Source of the DNA: PALSA-1003 sp963791945
Lineage (GTDB): Bacteria; Pseudomonadota; Gammaproteobacteria; Burkholderiales; Casimicrobiaceae
Reading direction: 5' to 3'
DNA: 64,000 bases
NCBI GenBank assembly: GCA_963791945.1
Contig: CAWBUD010000002.1
Coordinates: 1,364,001 to 1,428,000 of the forward strand
Below the pieces are notes generated by a model. That model did not search any database and was not told the origin of the DNA. It saw only the letters and a program-made list of their open reading frames with translations. A program made the translations under genes and the position numbers. This document shows positions 55,253 through 64,000 of this stretch, one piece after another; within the stretch, counting starts at the first letter, position 1; every line of letters starts with the position of its first letter.

Positions 55253-55693
55253 ATGCTAATTACCGACACACCGAACTGGTTTGTTTGGGCCATTCTTTCC
55301 GCGTGCTTTGCCGCGTTGACGGCGATCTTCGCGAAGATCGGTCTCGAAGGCATCGATTCGGATTTCGCCACGCTAATTCGCACCGTGGTGATCTTGGTTG
55401 TGCTCGCCGGGTTCGTAGCCTATGCGGGTAAGTGGAGCAGCCCGACAGAGCTGAGCCCGAAGACTGTGCTGTTTCTGGTTCTCTCGGGACTTGCTACGGG
55501 AGCATCTTGGGTCTGCTACTTCCGCGCCCTAAAGATTGGCGATGCCTCTAAGGTCGCGCCCATCGACAAGCTTAGCGTTGTCTTGGTCGCGCTCTTCGCA
55601 GTGGTGTTTCTCGGCGAGCGTCCAGGTGCCCGAGAGTGGCTTGGCATATCTCTCGTCGGCGCTGGTGTTGTGGTCTTGGGGCTGAAGCGATGA
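55253..55693 (+). CDS. EamA-family single-domain transporter
   Basis: The 146-residue protein has five hydrophobic helices and one EamA domain: WAILSACFAALTAIFAKIGL, TVVILVVLAGFVAYAG, VLFLVLSGLATGASWVCYF, and RALKIGDASKVAPIDKLSVV before the last two helices. Full DMT exporters have two such domains, so this one likely dimerises. The substrate is unknown. ATG 55253 is preferred to TTG 55247. Confidence 0.88.
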   Translation: MLITDTPNWFVWAILSACFAALTAIFAKIGLEGIDSDFATLIRTVVILVVLAGFVAYAGKWSSPTELSPKTVLFLVLSGLATGASWVCYFRALKIGDASKVAPIDKLSVVLVALFAVVFLGERPGAREWLGISLVGAGVVVLGLKR

Positions 55694-55725
55694 CAGTATG
55701 TTCTGGATCATGGTGCGTCGGACAG

Positions 55726-55905
55726 TTACTCAAAGACCTCGTCCGCGCGTAACAGAAGGTCGCGAGGAATCGGCAGCCCAAGCGCGTTGGCGGTCTTGAG
55801 ATTGATTGCGAGGTAATACCTAGTGGGCTGTTCGACCGGAAGCTCGCCGGGCTCGGCTCCCAGAAAATCATCCCAATAAGCCGAGTAAACACTCGCGCGG
55901 CGCAC
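55726..55905 (-). pseudogene. Remnant of an ABC transporter substrate-binding protein
   Basis: The minus strand reads ELPVEQPTRYYLAINLKTAN then ALGLPIPRDLLLRADEVFE before a stop at 55726. This is the characteristic C-terminus of the PF04392 family (usually LPVEQPTKFELVINLKTAKALG). Upstream residues SAYWDDFLGAEPG still fit, then similarity ends. Only about 55 codons remain and there is no start, so it is a dead 3' fragment. Confidence 0.65.
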
Positions 55906-55928
55906 GCCGTACCGCGCTGAAGGCCGCG

Positions 55929-56327
55929 TTACTTTTCCTCTGCGTTAGTACTTGGGTAGCGCGCTCGCTGCTGAGCCTCAAGCGCGCGACATAATTCCTC
56001 GATCTCTCGCGTCCATGGGCCGCGCGTCACTTGGGGTTCGATTGGTATCGGCGTGCATTCGGAGTCGACTTCGGCAGGGTCGGCGGCCGCGGGCGCGGCT
56101 ACGATAGGTTTAGGATTCACGATAAGTGGCCCGCAAGAATTGGACGCTGCCTTGTCCTGCTCCGGTCCGTCGAGATAGAACTCGCCGCGCTCGAGCGCAT
56201 CCTTGTCCTGCTTAGCGAGATATGTTTCCGCTTCGGCCAGCGTCTTGAACGATCGCGGTAGTACTTTGCAATCTTCACGGCCGACCATGTATGGGTAGAT
56301 CGTGTGGTCGATTTCCTTGATGTCCAT
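55929..56327 (-). CDS. Hypothetical protein
   Basis: The 132-residue soluble protein starts MDIKEIDHTIYPYMVGREDC and contains a helix KTLAEAETYLAKQDKDALER. A Pro/Ala linker and a charged C-terminal helix follow (REIEELCRALEAQQRARYP). AAGGAG seven bases upstream strongly supports the start. No family is recognised. Confidence 0.6.
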   Translation of the reverse strand: MDIKEIDHTIYPYMVGREDCKVLPRSFKTLAEAETYLAKQDKDALERGEFYLDGPEQDKAASNSCGPLIVNPKPIVAAPAAADPAEVDSECTPIPIEPQVTRGPWTREIEELCRALEAQQRARYPSTNAEEK

Positions 56328-56879
56328 TGCATTCTCCTTGCCTTTCGGCGATTGCGGTCGCCGAGCGTCACTGTCGTCGCTATGTGACGAGCAGCGTCAG
56401 CGGGAGCAACTCGCACGGCAGTAAGCCGCGACCCAAGGCAGCTGCCCGCAAGGGATATGCCAAAGTCAAGAGCGAAGCGGAGGCCGTGGTGCCGTGCCCC
56501 TTGCGGCCGTCGGCCCGGCTGGACAGGCCACTACTCCGCCCCGCCGGACGCAAACCCCGGGGTTCGTAGCAGTATGTGCAGGGCGCACCGCCATCCGGGC
56601 GGCAGCCATGCTCGCAAGTTGGTGCGGTTGTGAGGCGTTCGATTTTGTCGTGCTAGCCGCCGACGCGATCGAGCAGCTGCCAGCCGTCGGGCACCCGACC
56701 AAGGTGTCTCGCTCTAAATGGCCGCTGGGGAAAGCCGTCGTAGCGGGCGCGGGGCCGTCGTGTCCAAGCGGCGGAGCGACGGAGTAAAATTGATGCGCAA
56801 TCCCGGCAAGGGATCTTATCAATCCCTCCGTGACGCATTATGTTGCCGGTGATCAGGACTCTTTCGTGAGAGGTCCTGC
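56328..56879. other. Gene-free stretch
   Basis: No credible gene is seen. A short frame around 56400-56490 reads SKPRPKAAARKGYAKVKSEA, basic and low in complexity, possibly a gene remnant. Confidence 0.35.
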
Positions 56880-57029
56880 ATGAGCAAGCTTCCCGTGCAC
56901 CGCGCGGAACGGGCGCCGCGCAAAGTTGAGCAAGATGTGGTCGAAGTCTTGGAGCCGGCCTCAAGGGCTAACCCGTTCTTCAGCTTCCATTCGAAGCAGG
57001 GTTGCAGCCTCTATTCATTGCGACCCTGA
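56880..57029 (+). CDS. Possible small protein, 49 aa
   Basis: An ATG at 56880 with GAGAGG nearby opens a 49-residue frame, MSKLPVHRAERAPRKVEQDV to NPFFSFHSKQGCSLYSLRP. The NPFFSF segment recalls the start of longer uncharacterised proteins, so it may be a truncated or frameshifted gene. Evidence is weak. Confidence 0.3.
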   Translation: MSKLPVHRAERAPRKVEQDVVEVLEPASRANPFFSFHSKQGCSLYSLRP

Positions 57030-57105
57030 AAAGCGCAATGCTCCAATAGACCGAGCGAGCGTACCTGGTAGCGGGTTCGAATGGGCAAACGAAAGGAAAT
57101 TTGCC

Positions 57106-57768
57106 GTGAACGATAGTGTGATAAAGACGATCGGACTCATCGGTGCCGGGCACATAGGAAGCCAGGTCGCGCGACTCGCGGTGAGAAACAACTACAACGT
57201 CGTGATCAGCAATTCGCGCGGGCCGGAGACGTTATCAGCGCTGGTCACGGAACTCGGACCGAGAGCGCGGGCGGCGACAGCTGCCGACGCGGCGAAGGCT
57301 GGCGACATCGTCGTGGTCACGGTGCCACTGAAGAGCTACCAAGCCGTTCCTGTCGAGCCTCTGGCGGAAAAGATCGTGATCGACACGAACAACTACTACC
57401 CCGAACGTGACGGTCAAATTGCCGAGCTCGACAATGAGTCGACTACGACCTCCGAGCTCCTGCAGGCGCACCTGCCAACCTCGAAGGTGGTCAAGGCTTT
57501 CAACCATATCTACGCCGCGGCGCTCACCACTGACGGGCAACCAGCCGGCACAAAGAATCGTCGCGCGTTGGCCATCGCCGGCGACGACCCTGCTGCCAAG
57601 ACGACGGTCACCCGTCTGCTCGATCAATTCGGATTCGACACGGTGGATGCGGGGTCCCTGAAGGAAGGTTGGCGTATCCAGCGCGATACGCCCGGCTATG
57701 GTCCGCGGCGCACGGCGGAGGAGTTGCGCCGAGACCTTGCGGCGGCGAAGCGGTACGCGGACCGCTAG
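57106..57768 (+). CDS. NADPH-dependent F420 reductase-like oxidoreductase
   Basis: The 220-residue protein has an N-terminal dinucleotide fold (TIGLIGAGHIGSQVARLAVR) and the NADP_oxidored F420 family motifs VVISNSRGPETLSALVTELG, DIVVVTVPLKSYQAVPV, VIDTNNYYPERDGQI and VKAFNHIYAAALT. Start is GTG 57106 with AAAGGAAA upstream. F420 itself is not expected in most proteobacteria, so it probably acts on another NADPH-linked substrate. Confidence 0.85.
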   Translation: MNDSVIKTIGLIGAGHIGSQVARLAVRNNYNVVISNSRGPETLSALVTELGPRARAATAADAAKAGDIVVVTVPLKSYQAVPVEPLAEKIVIDTNNYYPERDGQIAELDNESTTTSELLQAHLPTSKVVKAFNHIYAAALTTDGQPAGTKNRRALAIAGDDPAAKTTVTRLLDQFGFDTVDAGSLKEGWRIQRDTPGYGPRRTAEELRRDLAAAKRYADR

Positions 57769-57886
57769 CCACTTTCCGGCGCAGAGCTGGGCGAAAACTC
57801 CACGCCAACCGGCGCGCTCCTCGTAAGCCGTCTGCGCAAAGCCGGCGCGACAGCAATCATTCTCTTCCTTCGAGGAGGGGTTCGAG

Positions 57887-58372
57887 ATGCAACTCGTCAC
57901 GGTAGCGATCGACAAGCCTGAAGCGACCAACTTCATCCTCGGTCAGACGCACTTCATCAAGTCCGTCGAGGACCTCCACGAAGCGCTGGTGGCGTGCGTC
58001 CCGGGCATCAAGTTTGGCCTGGCTTTCTGCGAAGCCTCGGATAAGTGCCTGGTGCGATGGTCGGGCACCGATCCCGCGATGGTGGAACTCGCGCAAAAGA
58101 ACGCGAAGAACGTCGCTGCCGGGCATTGCTTCATCATTTTTCTAGGCGATGGTTTCTATCCGGTGAACGTGCTCAACACCATCAAGATGGTTCCGGAGGT
58201 GTGCCACGTCTTCTGCGCCACGGCCAACCCGACGGAAGTCATCCTCGCCGAGACGCAGCAGGGGCGTGGAATTTTGGGTGTGGTGGACGGCTTTTCTCCC
58301 AAGGGCATCGAGGGCGACGACGACATCGCGTGGCGCAAGAACTTGCTGCGCCAGATCGGCTACAAGCTCTGA
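57887..58372 (+). CDS. Adenosine-specific kinase family protein (PF04008)
   Basis: The 161-residue protein matches the DUF355/adenosine-specific kinase family: HFIKSVEDLHEALVACVPGI, KFGLAFCEASDKCLVRWSG, AGHCFIIFLGDGFYPVNVLN, and the Gly-rich ANPTEVILAETQQGRGILGV then VDGFSPKGIE. The named activity rests on structural work on archaeal or thermophile members and is uncertain here. GAGGAGGGG supports the ATG. Confidence 0.88.
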   Translation: MQLVTVAIDKPEATNFILGQTHFIKSVEDLHEALVACVPGIKFGLAFCEASDKCLVRWSGTDPAMVELAQKNAKNVAAGHCFIIFLGDGFYPVNVLNTIKMVPEVCHVFCATANPTEVILAETQQGRGILGVVDGFSPKGIEGDDDIAWRKNLLRQIGYKL

Positions 58373-58694
58373 TGGACATCGGCCACAGGCAGTTGAGGCG
58401 GTGAACATGAGCGAGCGCCTGGTCCGTGCGCCCCGGCAGCATCGAACCCGACACCGTGCCGTGCGGTTCAACTGTATAGACACCAGTTTCAACGCGGAAC
58501 ACAACCGGAATCCGCCGAACTGAATTTGGCCTTTAGTGTGCAATTTCCTGGCTTAAGGTCTACGGAGTTGAAGGTCCGCTTACCCGTTGGCGAACGGCGG
58601 CTTTGCGCAGAATCGACGGACTGCAACGGGTCGGTTAGCGGTCACATGCGATCGATCGTTTGCGGCTTGCAGGAGCCCGGCTTCGATAGCTCTG
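58373..58694. other. Gene-free stretch
   Basis: No credible gene, repeat or regulatory element was recognised in these 322 bases. Confidence 0.5.
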
Positions 58695-59198
58695 TCATGC
58701 AGGAATCGCCAGAAGGGCGCCAAGAGCACCCACGGCGAAAAAGGTCGCGTTGTAGAGCGCGTGCACGAGCGCAGTTAGCACAAACGCATCTCTACTGGAG
58801 CGCTTCAGCCAAGTGGTCAGCGTCACGGAATAGATCAAGAATGGCCAAAAGCTCGCAAGCACCTGCTGCCAACCACCACCTATTTTATGAGCCAGCGCAC
58901 AGATTGCTGCTAGCAGGACGATCTGGACCCACCCGTGCCGCGGAATGAGGAGTTTGAGCAGGAAGGCAAAGGGAAACATGAGCGCCGTCTCGAGCAGCGG
59001 GGCAACCAGAATGCTGTAGCCCGCAGTGGCGGCGGCGAGTGCCCGCGCGGGCGGACGCAGTGAATCGGCCCCGATATATACAAGGGCAAAGAAGTAGAGA
59101 AGTGCCGGTATTACCGCGACGAGCCAGGCGCGCAACGCGTACCAAGCACGCCTTGGCTTCGTATCCTCAGAAATTTCGAGGGGGTTCACAGGCGCCAC
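58695..59198 (-). CDS. CPBP-like intramembrane protein
   Basis: The 167-residue protein has five to six membrane helices (AWLVAVIPALLYFFALVYIG, LVAPLLETALMFPFAFLLKL, WVQIVLLAAICALAHKIGGG, and others). Its residues resemble the CPBP/Abi pattern: Glu in LLETALMFPF, His in CALAHK and HxxxN in LVHALYNATF. The canonical EExxxR is only partly kept, so protease activity is doubtful. Confidence 0.6.
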   Translation of the reverse strand: MAPVNPLEISEDTKPRRAWYALRAWLVAVIPALLYFFALVYIGADSLRPPARALAAATAGYSILVAPLLETALMFPFAFLLKLLIPRHGWVQIVLLAAICALAHKIGGGWQQVLASFWPFLIYSVTLTTWLKRSSRDAFVLTALVHALYNATFFAVGALGALLAIPA

Positions 59199-59348
59199 TC
59201 GCGATTGGCTGCCGGTTGAGCCGGGGCTGAACAGTCGTTCAAATGAACAGCACCGATGGCGGGTGCTACTCGCCGCAATTGTCCTTCGTTTTATCTATCG
59301 ACCGTCCACTTCTGAAAAGTCCGCCCCTCCGGTCAGGGTCGAACCCGG

Positions 59349-59696
59349 TCAGTGAGCAGAGCGCAGTTTGAAACCATCCGACATCGTCCGTCGGGTCGAC
59401 TCTCGGCTAGGACACCTTAACCTGTTCGACATCTCGTATGCACCCTCCAATCCGATCGCGCGGTGACCGAGCTGCGTGAACGCCGCCAGGTCGCGCCCGG
59501 GGCCGCAGCCGAAGTCGAGAACCGTGAAAGGCGGCGGACCGACGATATGCTCCAGCAGCGCGGCGATGTTCTGGCTGACATCGTGGTCGCGCGTGCCCTC
59601 CCGGAAATCCTCCGCACGTTCGCGGTAGTGCTCGAGCGTGCGCTCGGCGAGCTGGTCCAGTTCCTGCGCCGTGAACGGCTTGGCCGGTTGGGTCAT
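59349..59696 (-). pseudogene. Truncated SAM-dependent methyltransferase
   Basis: The frame encodes the N-terminal half of a class I methyltransferase: ELDQLAERTLEHYRERAEDF, DVSQNIAALLEHI and the SAM motif VLDFGCGPGRDLAAFTQLGH. After GLEGA the sequence becomes unrelated (YEMSNRLRCPSRES onwards) and ends at 59349. Functional relatives need at least 100 more residues, so this is a 3'-deleted gene fused to unrelated DNA. Its start overlaps the arfB stop by four bases. Confidence 0.75.
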
Positions 59697-60088
59697 TCGA
59701 CGATTCTGCCACGCGCGGCCTTGAGCTGTCCGCGCTTGACCTTGCTGTCGACGCGGCGGCGCTGCGAGCCCTTGGTCGGTCGGGTCGGCTTGCGTGGGCG
59801 CGGCACGCTGCTCGCGCTGTCGATGAGCTCCTGCAAGCGCGCGAGCGCGTCCTCGCGATTGCGCTCCTGCGTTCGATATCCCTGCGCCTTGATGATCACG
59901 ACGCCGTCGGCGGTAATCCGCTGATCCCTGTGGGCGCAAAGCCGCTTCTTGATCGGCTCGGGGAGCGACGATGCGCGGATGTCGAAGCGCAGATGCACCG
60001 CGCTCGACACTTTGTTGACATTCTGCCCGCCCGCGCCTTGCGCGCGGATGGCGGTCCATTCGATTTCCGTGGGCTTGATCGCGGTCAC
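59693..60088 (-). CDS. arfB: Alternative ribosome-rescue factor ArfB (YaeJ)
   Basis: The 131-residue protein carries the release-factor catalytic motif GGQ in AIRAQGAGGQNVNKVSSAVH, then RITADGVVIIKAQGYRTQER. A long basic C-terminal tail (PRKPTRPTKGSQRRRVDSKV then KRGQLKAARGRI) enters the empty mRNA channel of stalled ribosomes. It hydrolyses peptidyl-tRNA on nonstop complexes. The next gene starts inside its stop codon. Confidence 0.95.
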   Translation of the reverse strand: MTAIKPTEIEWTAIRAQGAGGQNVNKVSSAVHLRFDIRASSLPEPIKKRLCAHRDQRITADGVVIIKAQGYRTQERNREDALARLQELIDSASSVPRPRKPTRPTKGSQRRRVDSKVKRGQLKAARGRIVE

Positions 60089-60121
60089 AGGCTGAGTAGC
60101 GCTCCTGCGGAGATGGTAATG

Positions 60122-60127
60122 TATAAT
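60122..60127 (+). promoter_or_regulatory. -10 box TATAAT ahead of the helicase gene
   Basis: A consensus TATAAT stands 137 bases upstream of the helicase ATG. The -35 region is weak. A leader of about 130 bases would result, a common feature of cold-regulated RNA helicase genes. Confidence 0.4.
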
Positions 60128-60264
60128 GCTTTCTGCGGCCCTTGTTCCAGTCCCCTTGCCGCAGTCGAAGTTTCACTCGGTTCGACCTCGTAAGTTAATC
60201 CCGTTTGGCTGTGACTGGCCGTCCCCTGGGGGCGTATGGCTGGACACCCACACGAAGGTTTTTC

Positions 60265-61521
60265 ATGCCATTTACCAAGCTAGGGCTGTCCGGCGCGCTG
60301 CTGCGCGCGGTGGCCGATCAGGGTTATACCGTCCCCACCCCCATTCAACTGCAGGCGATCCCCGCCGTGCTCGCCGGCGGCGATTTGCTGGCCGGCGCGC
60401 AGACCGGCACCGGCAAGACCGCCGGATTCGTCCTGCCGATGCTGCAGCGGCTGTCGAGCAAGCCGGCGCCACCCGCCGGTGCGCGCAAGCCGTTGCGCGC
60501 GCTGATCGTCACGCCCACGCGCGAGCTCGCTGCGCAGGTCGAGACGTCGATCCGAACCTACGGCAAACACCTCGAGCTCACCTCGACCGCCGTTTTCGGC
60601 GGCGTCGGGCTCGGGCCGCAAACCTCGCAACTCCGACGCGGGGTCGACATTCTCGTCGCCACACCTGGCCGCCTACTCGATCACCTTAAGCAGCGCAACG
60701 TCGATCTCTCGCGGGTCGAAATCCTCGTGCTCGACGAAGCGGATCGGATGCTCGACATGGGCTTCCTGCCGGACGTCAAGCGCATCCTCGCGTTGCTGCC
60801 GCGGGAGCGCCAGAACCTGCTGTTCTCCGCGACGTTCTCCGACGAGATCAAGGCCCTCGCGGACAAACTGCTCAATCGGCCGCAGACGATCGAAGTCGCG
60901 CCGCGCAACTCCACGGTCGACGCGATCTCGCAGCGGGTGCATCCGGTGAGTCGCGATCAGAAGAGCCGTCTGCTCGCATGGCTGATCGGTCATCACGATT
61001 GGCGCCAGGTGCTCGTCTTCACGCGGACCAAGCACGGCGCCGACAAGGTCGTGCGGTCGCTCCAGGGCGACGGCATCGGCGCGGTGGCCCTCCACGGCAA
61101 CAAGAGCCAGGGTCAGCGCACCAAGGCGCTCGCCGACTTCAAGCGCGGCTCGGTGGAAGTGCTGGTCGCGACCGACATCGCGGCGCGCGGCATCGATATC
61201 ATCGAGCTGCCGCACGTCGTCAACTACGACCTGCCCAACGTCCCCCACGACTACGTGCATCGCATCGGCCGCACCGGACGCGCAGGTACCACCGGCGAGG
61301 CGATCTCACTGATGTGCGTCGACGAGCACGAATTTCTGCGCGATATCGAGCGCCTGATCAAGCGCACGATTCGGCGCGAAGTCGTCCCCGGCTTCGAGCC
61401 CGACCCGAACGAAATCCCGCAGAAGATCTTCGCGCAGCGCGGCCGCGGACAAGCTCAGGGGCACGGGCGGGGTCAGCGCCAGGGCCAAGGTCGCTCGAAC
61501 GGCCACCGCGCCGGCCGTTAG
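60265..61521 (+). CDS. DEAD-box RNA helicase, RhlE type
   Basis: The 418-residue helicase has the Q motif region (YTVPTPIQLQAIPAVLAGGD), Walker A AQTGTGKTAGF, PTRELAAQ, TPGRLLDHL, the DEAD box LVLDEADRMLDMGF, SAT motif LLFSATFS, and C-domain motifs ATDIAARGIDI and HRIGRTGRAG. The Gly/Gln/Arg-rich tail is RNA-binding. It unwinds short RNA duplexes in ribosome assembly or RNA decay. ATG 60265 fits the family start, although the frame is open further upstream. Confidence 0.94.
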   Translation: MPFTKLGLSGALLRAVADQGYTVPTPIQLQAIPAVLAGGDLLAGAQTGTGKTAGFVLPMLQRLSSKPAPPAGARKPLRALIVTPTRELAAQVETSIRTYGKHLELTSTAVFGGVGLGPQTSQLRRGVDILVATPGRLLDHLKQRNVDLSRVEILVLDEADRMLDMGFLPDVKRILALLPRERQNLLFSATFSDEIKALADKLLNRPQTIEVAPRNSTVDAISQRVHPVSRDQKSRLLAWLIGHHDWRQVLVFTRTKHGADKVVRSLQGDGIGAVALHGNKSQGQRTKALADFKRGSVEVLVATDIAARGIDIIELPHVVNYDLPNVPHDYVHRIGRTGRAGTTGEAISLMCVDEHEFLRDIERLIKRTIRREVVPGFEPDPNEIPQKIFAQRGRGQAQGHGRGQRQGQGRSNGHRAGR

Positions 61522-62136
61522 GTAGCGCCTGTTTCACCGCTTGTCGCAGCGCTTCTCCTGCGCGAGCTGCGCTGACGAAGATCGGCGGCGCCGACCCCTA
61601 TCGCGGCGTCGCGAAGTCGATCGTCGTCGAGGCGCGGCGGCGCTAGCCAACCGGGTGTACCGGACACGCGACGCGACTCCTCGCTGAATTATCGAAGTTC
61701 ACCGTTCCAGGCGGGACATAGCCATGGTCGGCCGATTCGCCATCGATAGCGTCCCCCGAGCTCGTCCCCCAGCTTGAAATTCACCGAGACGCCAGGTTCG
61801 GGCTCGGCGAGCCCCGCCCCTTTCTGGAAGATTCAGGCAACCGCGTCGAGCACCTCTCTTCGAGCGGGACGGGGTCACGCGCTCGTTACGTATTTTAGTA
61901 TCAAACACTTACACACATAGACGGAATAAAAGGCGCCGGGGTGCCGGTATTACGCGTTGGTTGCCGACGACAATCTGTACGGGACAATCAACATGACTTT
62001 GTCATAACTAGGCGGTACCACGTTCGGGGACGGGACTCGACCCACTAACACGTCGATGGCCCGCCAAGAGGCGACGACGAGATGTGGACAGGGTACGAGT
62101 CGTCCGAACGACCGAGCACGAGGGGAGGTACGAGTC
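61522..62136. other. Gene-free stretch
   Basis: No gene is recognised in 615 bases. The part from 61890 to 61930 is AT-rich and may hold the promoter of the secreted protein downstream. Confidence 0.5.
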
Positions 62137-64000
62137 GTGACAAGTTCACTCCTGTTGTGTCGCAACGTGATGACCGCGCTTGCGATCTCTGCGATTGCGA
62201 TGGCGGCTCAGGCAAGGACGTTCACCGTCGATCGGTTCGATGACGTCGTGGCGAGCGCCTGTGATGATTCCGTACCCAGTGACTGCAGCCTGAGAGGCGC
62301 GATCACCGCAGCGAATGCGCTCCCCGGGCCCGATACCATCCTCCTCCCCGCGGGCACGTATACGCTCACCGTTCCTTCCACCGATTTCGAAGACAACAAT
62401 GTCAATGGCGATCTCGACGTCACAGATCCGCTGACCATCATCGGCGACGGCGCGGACGCGACGATCGTTCAGGCCTGCGCCATCGTTCCGCCCGAGACGA
62501 CCTGCAGGGGCATCAACCGGGTCTTCGACATCGATCCCGGTGCCAAAGGCATCGAGGTTCTCATTCGTGGCATCACGATCCGCAACGGAACCATGGCCGC
62601 CTTCGCCGATCTCTCCGGCGGCGGCCTGCGCAACCGGGGCAAGCTGACGGTCGTGGACAGCATCATCAGGGATAACAGCAGCGGCTTCTCCGGCGCGACC
62701 GGAACCGGCGGCGGGATCAGCAACGGGGGCACGCTCACGCTGATCAATACGCTCGTCACCAACAATAGGACGAATACCTTGGGAGGCGGGATTGTCAACG
62801 GAGATTTCGCCACGCTGATCCTGATCGACAGCACGGTCAGCTTCAACACGAGCTTTCAGGGGGGCGGCGGGATCTTCAGCGGCTTCTTCGACGTCAGCAA
62901 ACCAAGCAATACGAAGGTCCTCATCAGCCGCAGCACCATAAGCAACAACAGCGGCGGCACCGACGGCGGTGGTGGGATCTTCAAGAATCGAGGCACCCTG
63001 ACGCTGACGGACAGCACCGTTAGCAACAACAGTGTTGGATCGCGCGGCGGCGGAATTCTAAGCGGCAACTTCGACAATGGTCCAAACCTGCTCACGAATT
63101 GCACCATCAGCGGTAACAGCAGCACCAGCGGCGGCGGCATCGAAAGCCTCGGGGGCGGCGGACAGGTCATCCTGAACAATTGCACTATCGCGAACAACCT
63201 CGTAACGAGTGTCCCGAACGCGGCAGGGTCGATCGGTGGCGGTATGTTCGGGACATTCGACGTAGCCAACTCCATCATCGCCCATAACGTTGCCGATACT
63301 GGATTCGGCCCCGATTGCGCAGGGACCCTGAACTCGAACGGTCACAATCTGATCGGCAATCAGAACAATTGCGTGATCTCGGGGAATCTCGTCGGCAACA
63401 TCGTCGGCGCCGATGCCAAGCTGGGCGTGCTCGCCGATAACGGCGGTCCGACGCTGACTCAGGCTCCGGCCGCCGACAGCCCGGCGATCGACCACGGCAA
63501 TCCCGCGCCGCCCGGCAGCGGCGGCTCCGCCTGCGCCGCGTTCGATCAGCGCGCATTCCCGAGGCCGCTCGGCGCCGCGTGCGACATGGGCGCCCTGGAA
63601 CGCAATGGATCGTTTGCAATCACGCGCATTCTGCCCGCCGCGGGCGGCAACGCCGGGTCCGTCACCGCTCTCGTGTCCGGAGGCGGCTTTGCGGAAGGCA
63701 GCACCGTCAAGCTCAGCCGCGCCGGTCAACCGGATATTGCGGGCAGTCCGATGCAGGTCGACGAAGGCGGCTCGGCAATCGCGGCGACCTTCGACCTGAG
63801 GGGCGCGTCGCCCGGAGCGTGGAACGTCGTGGTCGTCGAACCCGATTCAACGTCGCGAACGTTGCCGAACGGATTCATCGTCCAGGCCGGCGGCGGTCCC
63901 GATCTTTGGGTCGACGTCGCGACATTCATCGTTCCGCGGCACGATTCGAGCCGACTGACGATTTTCTATGGCAATCGCGGCACCGTGGACGCGGTCGCCG
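62137..64000 (+). CDS. CSLREA/choice-of-anchor-type secreted beta-helix protein, 3' end outside window
   Basis: The start GTG at 62137 follows GGGGAGG. The product has a signal peptide (VMTALAISAIAMAAQARTFT) and the CSLREA-like motif DCSLRGAITAAN (about residues 49-60). Long runs of pectate-lyase-type repeats follow (SGGGLRNRGKLTVVDSIIRD, GGGISNGGTLTLINTLVTNN, GGGIFKNRGTLTLTDSTVSN). Near residue 460 the choice-of-anchor Q-like block (LADNGGPTLTQAPAADSPAI) leads to an Ig-like domain. It is a large surface or secreted protein, cut at the window edge after 621 codons. Confidence 0.88.
   Translation, partial: MTSSLLLCRNVMTALAISAIAMAAQARTFTVDRFDDVVASACDDSVPSDCSLRGAITAANALPGPDTILLPAGTYTLTVPSTDFEDNNVNGDLDVTDPLTIIGDGADATIVQACAIVPPETTCRGINRVFDIDPGAKGIEVLIRGITIRNGTMAAFADLSGGGLRNRGKLTVVDSIIRDNSSGFSGATGTGGGISNGGTLTLINTLVTNNRTNTLGGGIVNGDFATLILIDSTVSFNTSFQGGGGIFSGFFDVSKPSNTKVLISRSTISNNSGGTDGGGGIFKNRGTLTLTDSTVSNNSVGSRGGGILSGNFDNGPNLLTNCTISGNSSTSGGGIESLGGGGQVILNNCTIANNLVTSVPNAAGSIGGGMFGTFDVANSIIAHNVADTGFGPDCAGTLNSNGHNLIGNQNNCVISGNLVGNIVGADAKLGVLADNGGPTLTQAPAADSPAIDHGNPAPPGSGGSACAAFDQRAFPRPLGAACDMGALERNGSFAITRILPAAGGNAGSVTALVSGGGFAEGSTVKLSRAGQPDIAGSPMQVDEGGSAIAATFDLRGASPGAWNVVVVEPDSTSRTLPNGFIVQAGGGPDLWVDVATFIVPRHDSSRLTIFYGNRGTVDAVA

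Noticed and set aside
61699..61908. 69-codon minus frame MFDTKIRNERVTPSR...
   Set aside because: It has no known family and a basic, random-like composition; it probably is not a gene.

Overview
The window is high-GC bacterial chromosome with dense, mostly bacterial-housekeeping-like genes. Class Ia nrdA/nrdB, MacAB-type exporters, ArfB, RhlE-type helicase, polar amino acid ABC cassettes and FNR/ANR-type boxes all fit a proteobacterium, most likely a betaproteobacterium. No rRNA gene, complete tRNA or CRISPR array was seen.

Bases 1-19000 look like a low-oxygen or dormancy stress locus. It holds a Spy/CpxP-like protein (frameshifted), two universal stress proteins, a split MacAB-type exporter, class I fructose-bisphosphate aldolase, glucan phosphorylase, a DHH phosphoesterase, a PRPP-synthetase paralogue, a fused phosphotransferase/AAA kinase, FtsH, an L,D-transpeptidase with a DUF882 peptidase-like partner, and Hsp20. 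At least six FNR/ANR-like dyads (TTGAY-N4-RTCAA or close) sit in its intergenic regions. Several have a -10-like hexamer at or within one base of the spacing expected for an activator centred at -41.5. The content resembles the low-oxygen-activated (lxa) locus of Burkholderia and, functionally, the mycobacterial DosR regulon.

Bases 19000-28000 carry an FAD oxidoreductase plus a cyclopropane-synthase-like methyltransferase (a possible 10-methyl fatty acid pair). These are followed by nrdA and nrdB behind tandem NrdR-box candidates, with two small genes between them and paired palindromic repeats in the gaps.

Bases 28050-31330 are a foreign-looking, lower-GC insert: one large PD-(D/E)XK nuclease plus P-loop NTPase gene, probably for defence. 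It is split by an IS5-family element whose removal restores one 813-codon reading frame. Bases 31400-44900 are catabolic and uptake genes: an enolase-superfamily enzyme with an ABC cassette lacking an ATPase, a dienelactone hydrolase, a PhyH dioxygenase, formamidase/acetamidase, a P5CR-like reductase, and an amidase-SBP-permease-permease-ATPase-RidA operon.

Bases 45000-60000 are an accessory, partly decayed region. It contains a tRNA 3' fragment, a Sel1 protein, a beta-helix protein, a 369-bp tandem duplication, orphan hypotheticals, a second MacAB-like set in a different order, and gene remnants. The window ends with arfB, a DEAD-box helicase and the start of a large secreted CSLREA/beta-helix protein.
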